From Streptomyces sp. GSL17-111 (GTDB taxonomy: Bacteria > Actinomycetota > Actinomycetes > Streptomycetales > Streptomycetaceae): a DNA stretch of 64,000 nucleotides. Below the pieces are notes generated by a model, which saw only the letters and a program-made list of their open reading frames with translations, did no database searches and had not been told where the DNA came from. Numbering within the stretch: position 1 is the first letter of the stretch; each line of letters starts with the position of its first letter. Of this stretch, positions 28,101 through 37,330 are shown in pieces. The stretch spans positions 1,177,001-1,241,000 of the forward strand of contig NZ_JBAJNS010000001.1 of assembly GCF_037911585.1 (NCBI RefSeq). Direction: 5' to 3'. Both the position numbers and the translations under genes were made by a program.

Positions 28101-28900
28101 GTGACCGGTCGGGATCACGGCCGTCCGGGAATACTCCCCCCTGTTCCCGGGCGGCCGTTCGCCGTCCGCTCGTTCCCGCGCCGCCTCGGCGCCTCGACGG
28201 CCGTGCTGGTCACGGCCGTGGGCTGTCTGCTGCTCCTCGCCGCGCTGAGCCTTCAGGTCGCCGTGCCGGGTGCCGTCCTCGACGCCGACGAGCGGCTGTC
28301 CCGTGCGTGGCGCCAGGCCGCCCCGCGCTCCCCCGCGGCGGCCGACGGTCCGGCGGAGTGGGGCGCCGACCTCGGCCACGTCCACGTCGCCGTCCCCGTC
28401 CTGCTGGTGGCGCTCGCCCTCGCGTACGGGTGCGGGGCGGGCGCCGCGTCCTGCCGCCCGCCGCCGCCCTTGCGGCGATGGCGGCCGTTCCCCTGCTCGT
28501 CGTCCCGCTCAAGGCCCTGTTCGACCGGGCCGGTCCGCTCGGCGGCGAGGGCTACTTCCCCTCCGGCCACGCCGCGACGGCCGTCGTCGGCTACGGGGCG
28601 GCGGCAGTCGTCCTCATGCCCCACCTGCGGCGGACCGGGGCCCGCCGCGCCCTGGGCGCCGCCGCGGTGCTGCTGGCATTGGGGGCGGGGGCCGGGCTGG
28701 TACGCCGCGCGTACCACTGGCCGCTGGACGTGGTGGCGAGCTGGTGCCTCGGCGGGCTGCTGCTTGCCGGGGTCGCCGCCGCCGTCAACGTCTCGCACGC
28801 ACCGTCCCGGGGCCGCCGGAGAGGTGAGGATTTCGTTCCGCACGGCGGACGGGACGGCCGCGCGGCGTACGGACGGCGGGGCGGGCCCGGCGGGCCGTAG
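28101..28900 (+). pseudogene. PAP2-family phosphatase, interrupted by an apparent frameshift
   Basis: Two frames together encode one PAP2 (phosphatidic acid phosphatase type 2) membrane protein. The first part, from about GTG 28101, gives an N-terminal membrane segment (TAVLVTAVGCLLLLAALSL) and continues to about 28440-28460 (PVLLVALALAYGCGAG). The coding signal then jumps to another frame (LPPAAALAAMAAVPLLVVP). That frame contains the family motifs KALFDR, GYFPSGHAATA and RRAYHWPLDVVASW, ending at 28900. The shift falls in a run of G/C-rich triplets near 28436-28455. It could be a genuine mutation or a sequencing indel. The start codon is uncertain and lacks a clear ribosome binding site. 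Confidence 0.72.
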
Positions 28901-29189
28901 CGCATCATGGCCGTCCGAGCGGTGAGTTCGGGGCGGAGCACGGCGGCGTGCACGGTCGTGGACCGACCGCACAGCGTCACGACGGAATTTTTGCGACCAC
29001 CCCAAACCGGACACTCTGCGATTACCGCATTCCGGAAACAGGAGACGACCGCCTTGGAATACATGGCCAGAGCAGGACTTCCACCTGGCTATCCGAGGAT
29101 GGGTAGATGAATGTCGCTCACATCCAAGGCCCCGGGCCCCGGTGGCCGCAACAGCCGCTACGGATCCAGCACGCTATAGCGTCCGGGCC
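28901..29189. other. Intergenic region before the APC permease, with a possible very short ORF
   Basis: This 289-bp gap is less G/C-rich than its surroundings. A possible 18-codon ORF runs from TTG 29054 to TGA 29110, with AGGAG nine bases upstream. Its codons end in A or T more often than real genes here, so I do not call it a gene. A perfect 12-bp palindrome lies at 29171-29182. Confidence 0.4.
29171..29182. promoter_or_regulatory. Perfect 12-bp palindrome just before the permease start
   Basis: ACGCTATAGCGT ends seven bases before the permease ATG. It contains TATAGC, which could be a -10 box giving a leaderless transcript, and the palindrome could be an operator. No Shine-Dalgarno sequence precedes this ATG. 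Confidence 0.4.
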
Positions 29190-30755
29190 ATGCCACAGCT
29201 CGTCAACCAGCGCCCGGCCGGAGGGATAGCGCGTAGCGCGGCGTCACCGGAGGAGATCCGGTCCAAGGGACTGCACAAGAACTCCGTCGGTCTCTTCGGC
29301 AGCGCCGTCATCGGTCTGTCCACCGTCGCCCCCGTGTACTGCCTCACCAGCACCCTCGGCCCCACCGTGGGCGAGGTCGGGCTTCAGATGCCCGCCGTCT
29401 TCCTCGCCGGCTTCCTCCCCATGCTCCTGGTCGCCTTCGCCTACCGGGAGCTCAACCGGGCCGTCCCCGACTGCGGCACCTCCTTCACCTGGACGGTGAA
29501 GGCACTCGGCCCCAGGATCGGCTGGATGACCGGCTGGGGCCTGGTCATCGCGACCGTGATCGTGCTGTCGAACCTCGCCGGGGTCGCCGCCGAGTTCTTC
29601 TACCTCCTCCTCGGGGAACTGACCGGCAGCGAGGCGCTGTCGCGCTTCGGCGACTCCACCGCCGGTCACGTCGTCACCGTCCTGGCCTTCATCGCCGTCG
29701 CGACCGCGATCAGCTACCGGGGGATGACGGCCACCAAGTGGTTCCAGTACGCCCTGGTCACCCTGCAGATGCTCGTTCTGGCGCTGTTCGTCGCCATGGC
29801 CTTCGCCAAGGCGGGCGACGGGGCGCCGGGCACGGCTGCGGCCCCGGAGTTCTCCCTCGCCTGGTTCGACCCGTTCTCCGTCACCTCGTTCTCCGCGTTC
29901 ACCGCCGGGCTGTCCCTGTCGATCTTCATCTACTGGGGCTGGGACACCAGCCTGACGGTCAACGAGGAGACCACCGGCAGCTCCACCACGCCCGGCAGGG
30001 CCGCGATGATCTCCATCGTGGTGCTCGTCAGCTCCTACCTGCTGACCGCCGTCGCGGCGCTGATGTTCGCCGGGACCGGCACCACCGGTCTCGGTCTCGG
30101 CAACCCGGACACCTCCGACAACGTCTTCGCCGTCCTGGCCGGGCCGGTGATGGGCCCGCTCGGCGTCCTGCTCTTCCTCGCGGTCGTCGCGAGCGCGGCG
30201 GCGAGCCTGCAGACGACCTTCCTCCCGGCGGCGCGCACCATGCTCGCGATGAGCACCTACCAGGCGTTCCCCGCCTCCTTCGCCAGGGTCCACCCGCGCT
30301 TCCGCACCCCCGGCAGGGCGACCGTGGCGGCCGGTCTCGCGACGGGTGCCTTCTACGCGGTGATGGCCCTGGTCAGCGAGAACGTGCTCATCGACACGAT
30401 CTACGCGCTCGGCCTGATGATCTGCTTCTACTACGCGCTGACCGCCTTCGCCTGCGTGTGGCACTTCCGCCACGACCTGCGCCGGGGAGCCCGGGACGCC
30501 GTCACCAAGGGCGTGCTGCCGCTCCTCGGCGGCGTGCTGCTGACGGCGGTGTTCTTCAAGACGCTCATCGACATGTGGGACCCGGCCTACGGCAGCGGGA
30601 GCGCCATCGCCGGCGTGGGCAGCGTCTTCGTCATCGGCGTGGGCCTGCTGCTGGTGGGCGGCGTGCTCATGCTCGTCATGCAGCGCCGCAGCCCGGCGTT
30701 CTTCCGCGGCGAGGTCCTCACCCGCGCCACGCCGGCCCTGACGGCGCGGGACTGA
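29190..30755 (+). CDS. APC-superfamily amino acid permease
   Basis: This integral membrane protein of about 521 residues has 12-14 hydrophobic segments. The first segment contains the signature GLFGSAVIGLSTVAPVYC near residues 33-50, matching the unwound helix 1 of APC transporters (G-S/A-G-type substrate motif). It probably imports an amino acid or polyamine-related solute by proton symport. The ATG at 29190 has no clear ribosome binding site, and a palindrome with a -10-like core lies seven bases upstream. The frame is open a further 16 codons upstream. The 3' end overlaps the convergent DUF4190-like gene by 38 bp. Its position between gabT and adenosine deaminase gives no firm substrate. 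Confidence 0.9.
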   Translation: MPQLVNQRPAGGIARSAASPEEIRSKGLHKNSVGLFGSAVIGLSTVAPVYCLTSTLGPTVGEVGLQMPAVFLAGFLPMLLVAFAYRELNRAVPDCGTSFTWTVKALGPRIGWMTGWGLVIATVIVLSNLAGVAAEFFYLLLGELTGSEALSRFGDSTAGHVVTVLAFIAVATAISYRGMTATKWFQYALVTLQMLVLALFVAMAFAKAGDGAPGTAAAPEFSLAWFDPFSVTSFSAFTAGLSLSIFIYWGWDTSLTVNEETTGSSTTPGRAAMISIVVLVSSYLLTAVAALMFAGTGTTGLGLGNPDTSDNVFAVLAGPVMGPLGVLLFLAVVASAAASLQTTFLPAARTMLAMSTYQAFPASFARVHPRFRTPGRATVAAGLATGAFYAVMALVSENVLIDTIYALGLMICFYYALTAFACVWHFRHDLRRGARDAVTKGVLPLLGGVLLTAVFFKTLIDMWDPAYGSGSAIAGVGSVFVIGVGLLLVGGVLMLVMQRRSPAFFRGEVLTRATPALTARD

Positions 30756-31470
30756 CGCCGGGCGCCCCGGGCGTCGGCGGCGCGGCGGTGACGGCGTTGT
30801 ACCCGTCGTAGGGGTCGCCGTAGGGGTCCGACTCGTCCTCCCCGGCCGTGAACCCGGCCACCATCAGGGCGACGATCACGGCCGAGAGCAGCGTGCCGAC
30901 GATGCCGAGCACGAGGCCGGCGGTGGCCTGGCCCGAGCCGTGTGCCTCACCCCGCCGGACGCGACGTCCCGCCACGGCGCCGAGGCAGATCGCGACCGGG
31001 CCGCACACGATGCCGACGACGGAGCCGATGACCGTCAGCGCCAGGCACGTGCCCACGATGCCCACCACCATCGCCGCCGTGCAGATGCCGCTCGTGCGGG
31101 GCGGGGGCGGCGGAGGCAGCCACGGGCCGCCGGGCGGAAAGGCGTTCGGGGCGTAGCCGTACCCCGGGCCCGGTCCCCCGCCGCCGTAGCCCGCAGGGGC
31201 CCCGCCCACCGGCGGCGGCCACGCGGCCGGGGCGTAGGGGCCGCCGAGCGGCGGCAGGGCGTTCGGCGGCGGCGAGGGGGCGGGCGGCACGGGCGGCACC
31301 CGCGCGGCGCCGCCGCCGGGATCGCCCGAGGCGAGGGGGACGTCGGCGACCGTCCGCCGCCCGTCGACCGGTGGCGGCGTTCCCGGCTTGTGCAGAGGTG
31401 TCCGCGCGCTCGGGGGAGCCCACGGGTCGGGCCCGTCCTGACCGCCGTCCCGGCCCTCGTAATGCGTCAT
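30718..31470 (-). CDS. DUF4190-domain membrane protein
   Basis: This protein of 250 residues has a long Pro/Gly/Ala-rich N-terminus (about 1-125). Two hydrophobic segments follow (about 130-165 and 185-210: CTAAMVVGIVGTCLALTVIG… and AGLVLGIVGTLLSAVIVAL). This pair is the DUF4190 pattern, seen in many small actinobacterial membrane proteins. The C-terminus is short, acidic and then Pro-rich. There are no catalytic motifs. It is divergent from the adenosine deaminase gene across about 110 bp and its 3' end overlaps the permease gene. Its function is unknown. Confidence 0.85.
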   Translation of the reverse strand: MTHYEGRDGGQDGPDPWAPPSARTPLHKPGTPPPVDGRRTVADVPLASGDPGGGAARVPPVPPAPSPPPNALPPLGGPYAPAAWPPPVGGAPAGYGGGGPGPGYGYAPNAFPPGGPWLPPPPPPRTSGICTAAMVVGIVGTCLALTVIGSVVGIVCGPVAICLGAVAGRRVRRGEAHGSGQATAGLVLGIVGTLLSAVIVALMVAGFTAGEDESDPYGDPYDGYNAVTAAPPTPGAPGVSPAPSGPAWRG

Positions 31471-31579
31471 GCGCCCTCCCGGCTCCGCTTCGGCCGTTCA
31501 TCGTAAGCCGCCCCCTCCGCACCGGGCATACGATGGCGGGCGGCCTTCACGGGCCGCTGTTTTCTTCGGAGGTGCACCC

Positions 31580-32644
31580 TTGTCCGACCTGACCGACCTG
31601 ACGATCCCCGACGAGCTGTCCGGCTTCATCGCGGGCCTGCCCAAGGCGGAGCTGCACGTGCACCACGTCGGCTCGGCCTCCCCCCGGATCGTCGCGGAGC
31701 TCGCGGCCCGGCACCCGGACAGCAGGGTGCCCGCGGACGAGGAGGCCCTGGCCGAGTTCTTCGTCTTCCGGGACTTCGCCCACTTCGTCGAGATCTACCT
31801 CTCCGTCGTGGACCTCGTCCGGGACGCCGAGGACGTGCGGCTGCTGACCTACGAGATCGCACGGGAGATGGCCGGTCAGAACATCCGCTACGCGGAGCTG
31901 ACGGTCACGCCGTTCAGCTCGACCCGGCGCGGTATCCCCGACGTGGCCTTCATGGAGGCCATCGAGGACGCGCGGAAGGCGGCGGGCACCGAGCTGGGCG
32001 TCACCCTGCGCTGGTGCTTCGACATCCCGGGCGAGGCCGGGCTGGAGGCCGCCGAGGAGACGGTGCGGCAGGCGTGCGAGCTGCGTCCGGACGGCCTGGT
32101 CTCCTTCGGGCTGGGCGGTCCCGAGATCGGCGTGCCGCGACCGCAGTTCAAGCCGTACTTCGACCGGGCCGTCGCCGAGGGCCTGCGCAGCGTTCCGCAC
32201 GCGGGCGAGACGACGGGCCCGGGCACGATCTGGGACGCCCTGACCCACCTGCACGCCGAGCGCATCGGCCACGGCACGAGCGCCCCGCAGGACCCCCGGC
32301 TCCTGGAGTACCTGGCCGAGCGGCGGGTTCCGCTGGAGGTCTGCCCCACGTCGAACATCGCGACGCGGGCGGTGGAGCGGATGGAGCTGCACCCGCTGCG
32401 CGCGATGGTCGACGCGGGCCTGCTGGTCACGATCAACAGCGACGACCCGCCGATGTTCGGCACGGACCTGAACACCGAGTACGGGATCGCCGCCCGGCTG
32501 CTGGACCTGGACGCCGCCGGCGTCGCGGCGCTGGCGAAGAACGCGGTGGAGGCGTCGTTCCTGGAGCAGCCGGGGAAGACCGCGCTGAACGCGGAGATCG
32601 ACGCGTACCTCGCCGCGCACAGCGGCGCTCCGCACCGGCCGTGA
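31580..32644 (+). CDS. add: Adenosine deaminase
   Basis: This protein of about 354 residues belongs to the amidohydrolase-fold adenosine deaminases, converting adenosine to inosine. The N-terminal metal motif is ELHVHHVGSAS, with HVH in the position of the usual HxH. Further along are the second metal His/substrate region (PHAGETTGP), the catalytic RIGHGT, EVCPTSN and the C-terminal metal Asp in INSDDPPMFG. The start is a TTG preceded by GGAGG with seven bases between. The open frame continues upstream to 31469, but that part lies in the promoter region of the divergent gene. The Ser-Ala-Ser after the HVHH differs from the classical LDG, so a deaminase of a related purine is possible. Confidence 0.92.
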   Translation: MSDLTDLTIPDELSGFIAGLPKAELHVHHVGSASPRIVAELAARHPDSRVPADEEALAEFFVFRDFAHFVEIYLSVVDLVRDAEDVRLLTYEIAREMAGQNIRYAELTVTPFSSTRRGIPDVAFMEAIEDARKAAGTELGVTLRWCFDIPGEAGLEAAEETVRQACELRPDGLVSFGLGGPEIGVPRPQFKPYFDRAVAEGLRSVPHAGETTGPGTIWDALTHLHAERIGHGTSAPQDPRLLEYLAERRVPLEVCPTSNIATRAVERMELHPLRAMVDAGLLVTINSDDPPMFGTDLNTEYGIAARLLDLDAAGVAALAKNAVEASFLEQPGKTALNAEIDAYLAAHSGAPHRP

Positions 32645-32687
32645 ACGCCCGCGCGGCGGCCGGGCGGAGCCTGGTACGGTCCTGCCG

Positions 32688-33344
32688 GTGATCGGCCGGA
32701 TACTCCCCTCACCCGTCGTGTCGGCGCATGCCCTCGCGGACGATCCCGGGCCCCTCGCGTTCGAGGAGGAGGCGCGGGCCCTGGAGGCGGCAGGATCGAA
32801 CGCCGCCCGCCGGGGCGAGTTCCTCACCGTCCGGCACTGCGCCCGCCGTGCCCTCGGCCTGCTGGGCCACGCCCCCGCCCCACTCCTCCCGGACGCGGTG
32901 GGGGCGCCCCGCTGGCCGGACGGCGTGGTGGGGAGCATGACGCACTGCCACGGGTACCGGGCGGCTGCCGTCGCGCGGAGCGGCGACGTGGCGGCCCTGG
33001 GCATCGACGCGGAGTCGGACCGCGCGATGCGGCCGGACACGCTGCGGGCGATAGCGCGCCCCGAGGAGCTGGAGCAGCTGGCGGATCTGGCGCGGGCCCA
33101 TCCCGGCCGGCGGTGGGATCTGGTCCTGTTCTCGGCCAAGGAGGCCCTTTACAAGGCATGGTTCCCGCTCACGCGCGGGTGGCTCGGGTTCCAGGACGCG
33201 ACGGTCACGATCGACGCCGCGCGGGGGACGTTCGACGCCCGGGTGCTGGCGGCGGGGCACCCGGGCGGGCCGCGGCACTTCCCCGGGGGCTGGCTCGCCG
33301 AGGACGGGCTCGTCGTGACGGCCTGCGTCCTGCCGCGGCGCTGA
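32688..33344 (+). CDS. 4'-phosphopantetheinyl transferase (Sfp/EntD type)
   Basis: This protein of 218 residues transfers phosphopantetheine from CoA to carrier proteins. The family motifs are visible: VGSMTHCHGY near residues 83-92, the Mg-binding LGIDAE near 105 and FSAKEALYKAW near 147-157. The GTG start is 43 bp after the adenosine deaminase stop. Two biosynthetic loci with several carrier proteins flank it, so it may activate either or both; it could also serve the whole cell. It lies closest to the type II PKS locus but is separated from it by the acyl-CoA dehydrogenase and runs on the other strand. Confidence 0.93.
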   Translation: MIGRILPSPVVSAHALADDPGPLAFEEEARALEAAGSNAARRGEFLTVRHCARRALGLLGHAPAPLLPDAVGAPRWPDGVVGSMTHCHGYRAAAVARSGDVAALGIDAESDRAMRPDTLRAIARPEELEQLADLARAHPGRRWDLVLFSAKEALYKAWFPLTRGWLGFQDATVTIDAARGTFDARVLAAGHPGGPRHFPGGWLAEDGLVVTACVLPRR

Positions 33345-33425
33345 GGGCGCGGGCGACGTCCAGGGGGAACGCAGGGCAGGAACCTGCCAGTTGGCGCACG
33401 CCTCCCGGTGGACCGTTGCGATGCC

Positions 33426-33439
33426 CTACTAGTAAGTAG
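33426..33439. promoter_or_regulatory. Operator-like dyad upstream of acyl-CoA dehydrogenase
   Basis: CTACT and AGTAG are perfect 5-bp arms around AGTA, about 90 bp before the dehydrogenase start; a looser GATGC/GCATC pair surrounds them. A TACT-N4-AGTA core resembles operators of TetR-type fatty-acid regulators, which is inference. Confidence 0.45.
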
Positions 33440-33528
33440 CATCCTGGCCGCAAGCGCCCGGGCCAGTGGTCGCACCGGCCTCTGCACCGGCGGTAACGTC
33501 CGTCCTTCTTCAGCGGAGTTGACGCACC

Positions 33529-35355
33529 ATGGGCCACTACCTCTCCAACCTGCGCGACCTGCGGTTCACCCTCTTCGAGGTCCTGGGCAGGGACTCGGTG
33601 TACGGCACCGGGCCCTTCGCCGAGATCGACGTGGCGACGGCCGAGGACATCCTCAGCGAGGTCGAGCGGCTCGCCGTCCACGAGCTCGCCGACTCGGCGA
33701 TCGAAGCCGACCGCAACCCCCCGGTCTTCCACCCCGAGACGCACACGGCGCCGCTGCCGGAGTCGTTCAAGAGGGCGTACGACACGTTCATGGACGCCGA
33801 GTGGTGGCGGCTCGCGCTCCCGGCCGAGCTGGGCGGGACCAACGCGCCTCCCACGCTGTACTGGGCGTTCGCCGAGATGATCCTCGGCGCCAACCCGGCG
33901 CTGTGGATGTACGCCGGCGGCCCGAGCTTCGCCCGGGTCGTCTTCGACCTGGGTACGGAGGCGCAGCAGGCCATCGCGCGGGCGATGGTCGACCGGCGCT
34001 GGGGAGCGACCATGGTGCTGACCGAGCCGGACGCGGGCTCGGACGTCGGCGCGGGCCGCGCCAAGGCCGTCCGGCAGGAGGACGGCAGCTGGCACATCGA
34101 GGGCGTGAAGCGCTTCATCACCAACGCCGAACACGATCTGTCCGAGAACATCATGCACTTCGTGCTCGCCCGCCCCGAGGGCGCCGGACCGGGCACCAAG
34201 GGCCTGTCCCTCTTCCTCGTCCCCAAGTACGACTTCGACTGGGAGACCGGCGAGCTCGGCGAGCGCAACGGCGCCTACGCCACCAACGTCGAGCACAAGA
34301 TGGGCCTCAAGGCCTCCAACACCTGCGAGATGACCTTCGGCGACAAGCACCCCGCCAAGGGCTGGCTCCTGGGCGAGAAGCACGACGGCATCCGCCAGAT
34401 GTTCAAGATCATCGAGTTCGCCCGCATGATGGTCGGCACGAAGGCCATCGCCACCGCCTCCACCGGCTACCTCAACGCCCTGGAATACGCCAAGGAGCGG
34501 GTCCAGGGCGCGGACCTCACCCAGTTCACCGACAAGACCGCCCCCCGCGTCACCATCACCCACCACCCCGACGTACGCCGCTCGCTCATGACGCAGAAGG
34601 CCTACGCCGAAGGCATGCGCGCCCTGGTCCTCTACACCGCCTCCGTCCAGGACGACATCCTCGTCCAGGAGGCCGCCGGCCAGGACGCCTCCGCCGCCCA
34701 CCGCCTCAACGACCTGCTCCTGCCCATCGTCAAGGGCTACGGCTCCGAGCGGTCCTACGAGCAGCTCGCCCAGTCCCTGCAGACCTTCGGCGGCTCCGGC
34801 TACCTGCAGGAATACCCCATCGAGCAGTACATCCGCGACGCCAAGATCGACACCCTCTACGAGGGCACCACCGCCATCCAGGGCCAGGACTTCTTCTTCC
34901 GCAAGGTCGTCCGCGACCAGGGCCAGGCCCTCACCGCCCTCTCCGAGGAGATCAAGAAGTTCCTCGCCGACGCCGCCGGCGGCGAAGAACTGGCCACCGC
35001 CCGCGACACCCTCGCCAAGGCCGCCGCCGACCTCGAAGCCATCGTCGGCACCATGCTCACCGACCTCGCCGCCACCGAACAGGACGTGAAGTCCCTCTAC
35101 AAGGTGGGGCAGAACACCACCCGCCTGCTGCTGGCCTCCGGCGACGTGCTGGTGGGGTACCTGCTGCTCCGGTCGGCCGCCGTGGCCCTGGCGAAACTGC
35201 CCACCGCCCGGGGGGAGGCGGCGGACTTCTACCGGGGCAAGGTCGCGGCCGCCACCTTCTTCGCGGCGGAGGTCCTGCCCTCGGTGTCCGTGCAGCGCGC
35301 ACTGGCCGAGCAGACGGACAACTCACTGATGGAGCTGCCGGAGGCGAGCTTCTGA
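33529..35355 (+). CDS. Acyl-CoA dehydrogenase (FadE-like, long form)
   Basis: This FAD enzyme of 608 residues oxidises acyl-CoA to trans-2-enoyl-CoA. The N-terminal helical domain ([13 protein letters not shown]) leads to [17 protein letters not shown], the FAD/substrate block. The C-terminal helical domain contains the [18 protein letters not shown] motif and the catalytic-Glu region [16 protein letters not shown]-terminal extension of about 150 residues is typical of the long actinobacterial form. A strong hairpin follows the gene. It is convergent with the carboxylase genes and is probably housekeeping beta-oxidation rather than part of the cluster. Confidence 0.95.
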   Translation: MGHYLSNLRDLRFTLFEVLGRDSVYGTGPFAEIDVATAEDILSEVERLAVHELADSAIEADRNPPVFHPETHTAPLPESFKRAYDTFMDAEWWRLALPAELGGTNAPPTLYWAFAEMILGANPALWMYAGGPSFARVVFDLGTEAQQAIARAMVDRRWGATMVLTEPDAGSDVGAGRAKAVRQEDGSWHIEGVKRFITNAEHDLSENIMHFVLARPEGAGPGTKGLSLFLVPKYDFDWETGELGERNGAYATNVEHKMGLKASNTCEMTFGDKHPAKGWLLGEKHDGIRQMFKIIEFARMMVGTKAIATASTGYLNALEYAKERVQGADLTQFTDKTAPRVTITHHPDVRRSLMTQKAYAEGMRALVLYTASVQDDILVQEAAGQDASAAHRLNDLLLPIVKGYGSERSYEQLAQSLQTFGGSGYLQEYPIEQYIRDAKIDTLYEGTTAIQGQDFFFRKVVRDQGQALTALSEEIKKFLADAAGGEELATARDTLAKAAADLEAIVGTMLTDLAATEQDVKSLYKVGQNTTRLLLASGDVLVGYLLLRSAAVALAKLPTARGEAADFYRGKVAAATFFAAEVLPSVSVQRALAEQTDNSLMELPEASF

Positions 35356-35363
35356 CGCGGCGC

Positions 35364-35393
35364 GGGACACCCGCCCCCACGGGCGGGTGTCCC
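35364..35393. terminator. Hairpin terminator between acyl-CoA dehydrogenase and the type II PKS locus
   Basis: A perfect 12-bp stem (35364-35375 with 35382-35393, loop of 6) lies between convergent genes and may serve both strands. Confidence 0.85.
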
Positions 35394-35434
35394 GGCGTCC
35401 GGGGCTGCCGGAAACCTCGAGGGCCTTAAGGACC

Positions 35435-35641
35435 TCAGGAACGGTGGCGGGTGGTCCACGAGGTGGGCGCGACGTAGCCGGCCCTCGTCCGGTCCCACCC
35501 GGTGCGGCGCGATCCCGGCTTCGGCGCCTCGTCGCCGCGGCCGCTCCGCACGGCCAGCAGGACCGCCGTCACCGCGGCCAGCTCATGCTCGTCCGGAGCG
35601 CCGCGCAGGACGCGCAGCGGTGCGGTGGCCTCGTCTCTCAT
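35435..35641 (-). CDS. Acyl-CoA carboxylase epsilon subunit
   Basis: This small protein of 68 residues matches the AccE/PccE family: LRVLRGAPDEHELAAVTAVL at the N-terminus and a Trp-containing basic tail. Epsilon subunits bind the carboxyltransferase and raise activity of actinobacterial acyl-CoA carboxylase complexes. The ATG overlaps the AccD stop by four bases (ATGA), so the two are coupled. It is the last gene of the long minus-strand run. Confidence 0.88.
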   Translation of the reverse strand: MRDEATAPLRVLRGAPDEHELAAVTAVLLAVRSGRGDEAPKPGSRRTGWDRTRAGYVAPTSWTTRHRS

Positions 35642-37305
35642 ATCGGCTGGTTCCCGTGCTTGCGGTCCGGCAGTGGCTTGTGCTTGGTACGCAGCATGCG
35701 CAGGCCGTGCACCAGGGTGGCGCGCGTCTCGCGGGGGTCGATCACGTCGTCGACCAGGCCGCGCTCGGCCGCGTAGTACGGGTGCATCAGCTCCCTGCGG
35801 TACTCCGCGATCCGTTCCCCGCGCGTGCGTTCCGGGTCGTCCGAGGCGGCGATCTCGCGACGGAAGACGACGCCCGCCGCGCCCTCGGCGCCCATGACCG
35901 CGATCTCGTTGGTGGGCCAGGCGAACGACAGGTCGGAGCCGATCGACAGGGACTCCATCACGATGTACGCGCCGCCGTAGGCCTTGCGCATGATCAGCTG
36001 GATGCGGGGCACCGTGGCGTTGCAGTACGCGTAGAGCAGCTTGGCGCCGTGCCGGATGATGCCCGCGTGCTCCTGGTCGACGCCCGGCAGGAAGCCCGGC
36101 ACGTCGAGCAGCGTGACGAGGGGGATGCTGAAGGCGTCGCAGAAGGAGACGAAGCGCGCGGCCTTCTCGCTGGCGCTGATGTCCAGCGCTCCGGCCATCC
36201 GGGACGGCTGGTTCGCCACGATCCCGACGGCCTGACCGTCGAGCCGGGCGAAGGCGCAGACGATGTTCGTCGCCCAGGTGGCGTGCACCTCGAAGACGTC
36301 CCCGTCGTCGACGATCTCCTCGATCACGTCGTGGACGTCGTAGGACCGGTTACCGTCCACCGGGACGATGCGCTCCAGCGCGTCGTTCGCCCGGTCGGCC
36401 GGGTCCGTCGACGTGAGCTCCGGGGCCAGCTCCCTGTTGTTCGACGGCAGCAGCGAGAGCAGGTAGCGCACGTCCTCCAGCGCCTCCTCCTCCGTGTCGT
36501 GGACGAAGGCCGCCACCCCGGACCTGCTGCCGTGCGCCTCGGCCCCGCCGAGCTCGTCGTGGGTGACCTCCTCGCCGGTGACCGCCTGGACGACGTCGGG
36601 CCCCGTGATGAACATCTGCGAGGTGCCCTTGACCATGAACACGAAGTCGGTGAGGGCGGGCGAGTACGCGGCCCCGCCCGCGCAGGGGCCGAGGATCACG
36701 CTGATCTGCGGGATCACGCCCGAGGCGGCGACGTTCCGCTGAAATATCCCCCCATAACCGGCGAGCGCGGTCACGCCTTCCTGGATGCGCGCCCCGGCTC
36801 CGTCGCTCAGGCTGACCAGCGGCGCACCGGCCTTCAGCGCCATGTCCATGATCTTGTGGATCTTCTGGGCGTGGGCCTCGCCCAGCGCCCCGCCGAAGAT
36901 GCGGAAGTCGTGGGCGTAGACGAACACGGTGCGGCCGTGGACGGTGCCCCAGCCGGTCACCACCCCGTCCGTCGGGGGGCGCTTGCCCTCCAGTCCGAAC
37001 CCGGTGGCGCGGTGCCGCCGCAACTGCTCCACCTCGTTGAAGGACCCCTTGTCGAGGAGCAGTTCGATGCGTTCACGCGCGGTCAGTTTGCCCTTGCGGT
37101 GCTGGGCCTCGGTGGCCCGCTCGCTGGGGCCGTCCACGGCCCGCCGGCGCAGGGCGGCCAGCTCGTCCGTCAGCGTCTCAAGGGTCCGCGGCCCCTCGGC
37201 CGCCGGTTCGGCCGCCGGTTCGGTCGGCGGCCCGGCGGGCGGTGGGGCGTCCTCGGCCGTCGCGGGCCGGGGCAGGGCGGAGCGGCGCTCGTCCAGGATC
37301 GTCAT
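35638..37305 (-). CDS. Acyl-CoA carboxylase beta subunit (carboxyltransferase)
   Basis: This biotin-dependent carboxyltransferase of 555 residues is of the PccB/AccB type. It has both crotonase-like halves: SDGAGARIQEG and ILGPCAGGAAYSPAL in the first, and LLDVPGFLPGVDQE, RKAYGGAYIVM and AWPTNEIAVMGAEGA in the second. The residue after GGAY is Ile. In the S. coelicolor enzymes, Ile at the corresponding position (422) goes with acceptance of acetyl-CoA and Asp with propionyl-CoA; placing it here is by eye. This suggests malonyl-CoA production. The first 45 residues are Pro/Ala-rich and extra. A biotinylated alpha subunit is not in the window and is presumably encoded elsewhere. The gene is coupled to the epsilon subunit gene. 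Confidence 0.95.
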   Translation of the reverse strand: MTILDERRSALPRPATAEDAPPPAGPPTEPAAEPAAEGPRTLETLTDELAALRRRAVDGPSERATEAQHRKGKLTARERIELLLDKGSFNEVEQLRRHRATGFGLEGKRPPTDGVVTGWGTVHGRTVFVYAHDFRIFGGALGEAHAQKIHKIMDMALKAGAPLVSLSDGAGARIQEGVTALAGYGGIFQRNVAASGVIPQISVILGPCAGGAAYSPALTDFVFMVKGTSQMFITGPDVVQAVTGEEVTHDELGGAEAHGSRSGVAAFVHDTEEEALEDVRYLLSLLPSNNRELAPELTSTDPADRANDALERIVPVDGNRSYDVHDVIEEIVDDGDVFEVHATWATNIVCAFARLDGQAVGIVANQPSRMAGALDISASEKAARFVSFCDAFSIPLVTLLDVPGFLPGVDQEHAGIIRHGAKLLYAYCNATVPRIQLIMRKAYGGAYIVMESLSIGSDLSFAWPTNEIAVMGAEGAAGVVFRREIAASDDPERTRGERIAEYRRELMHPYYAAERGLVDDVIDPRETRATLVHGLRMLRTKHKPLPDRKHGNQPI

Positions 37306-37330
37306 GGTGCGGTTCTCCCCGTGGTGTGCG

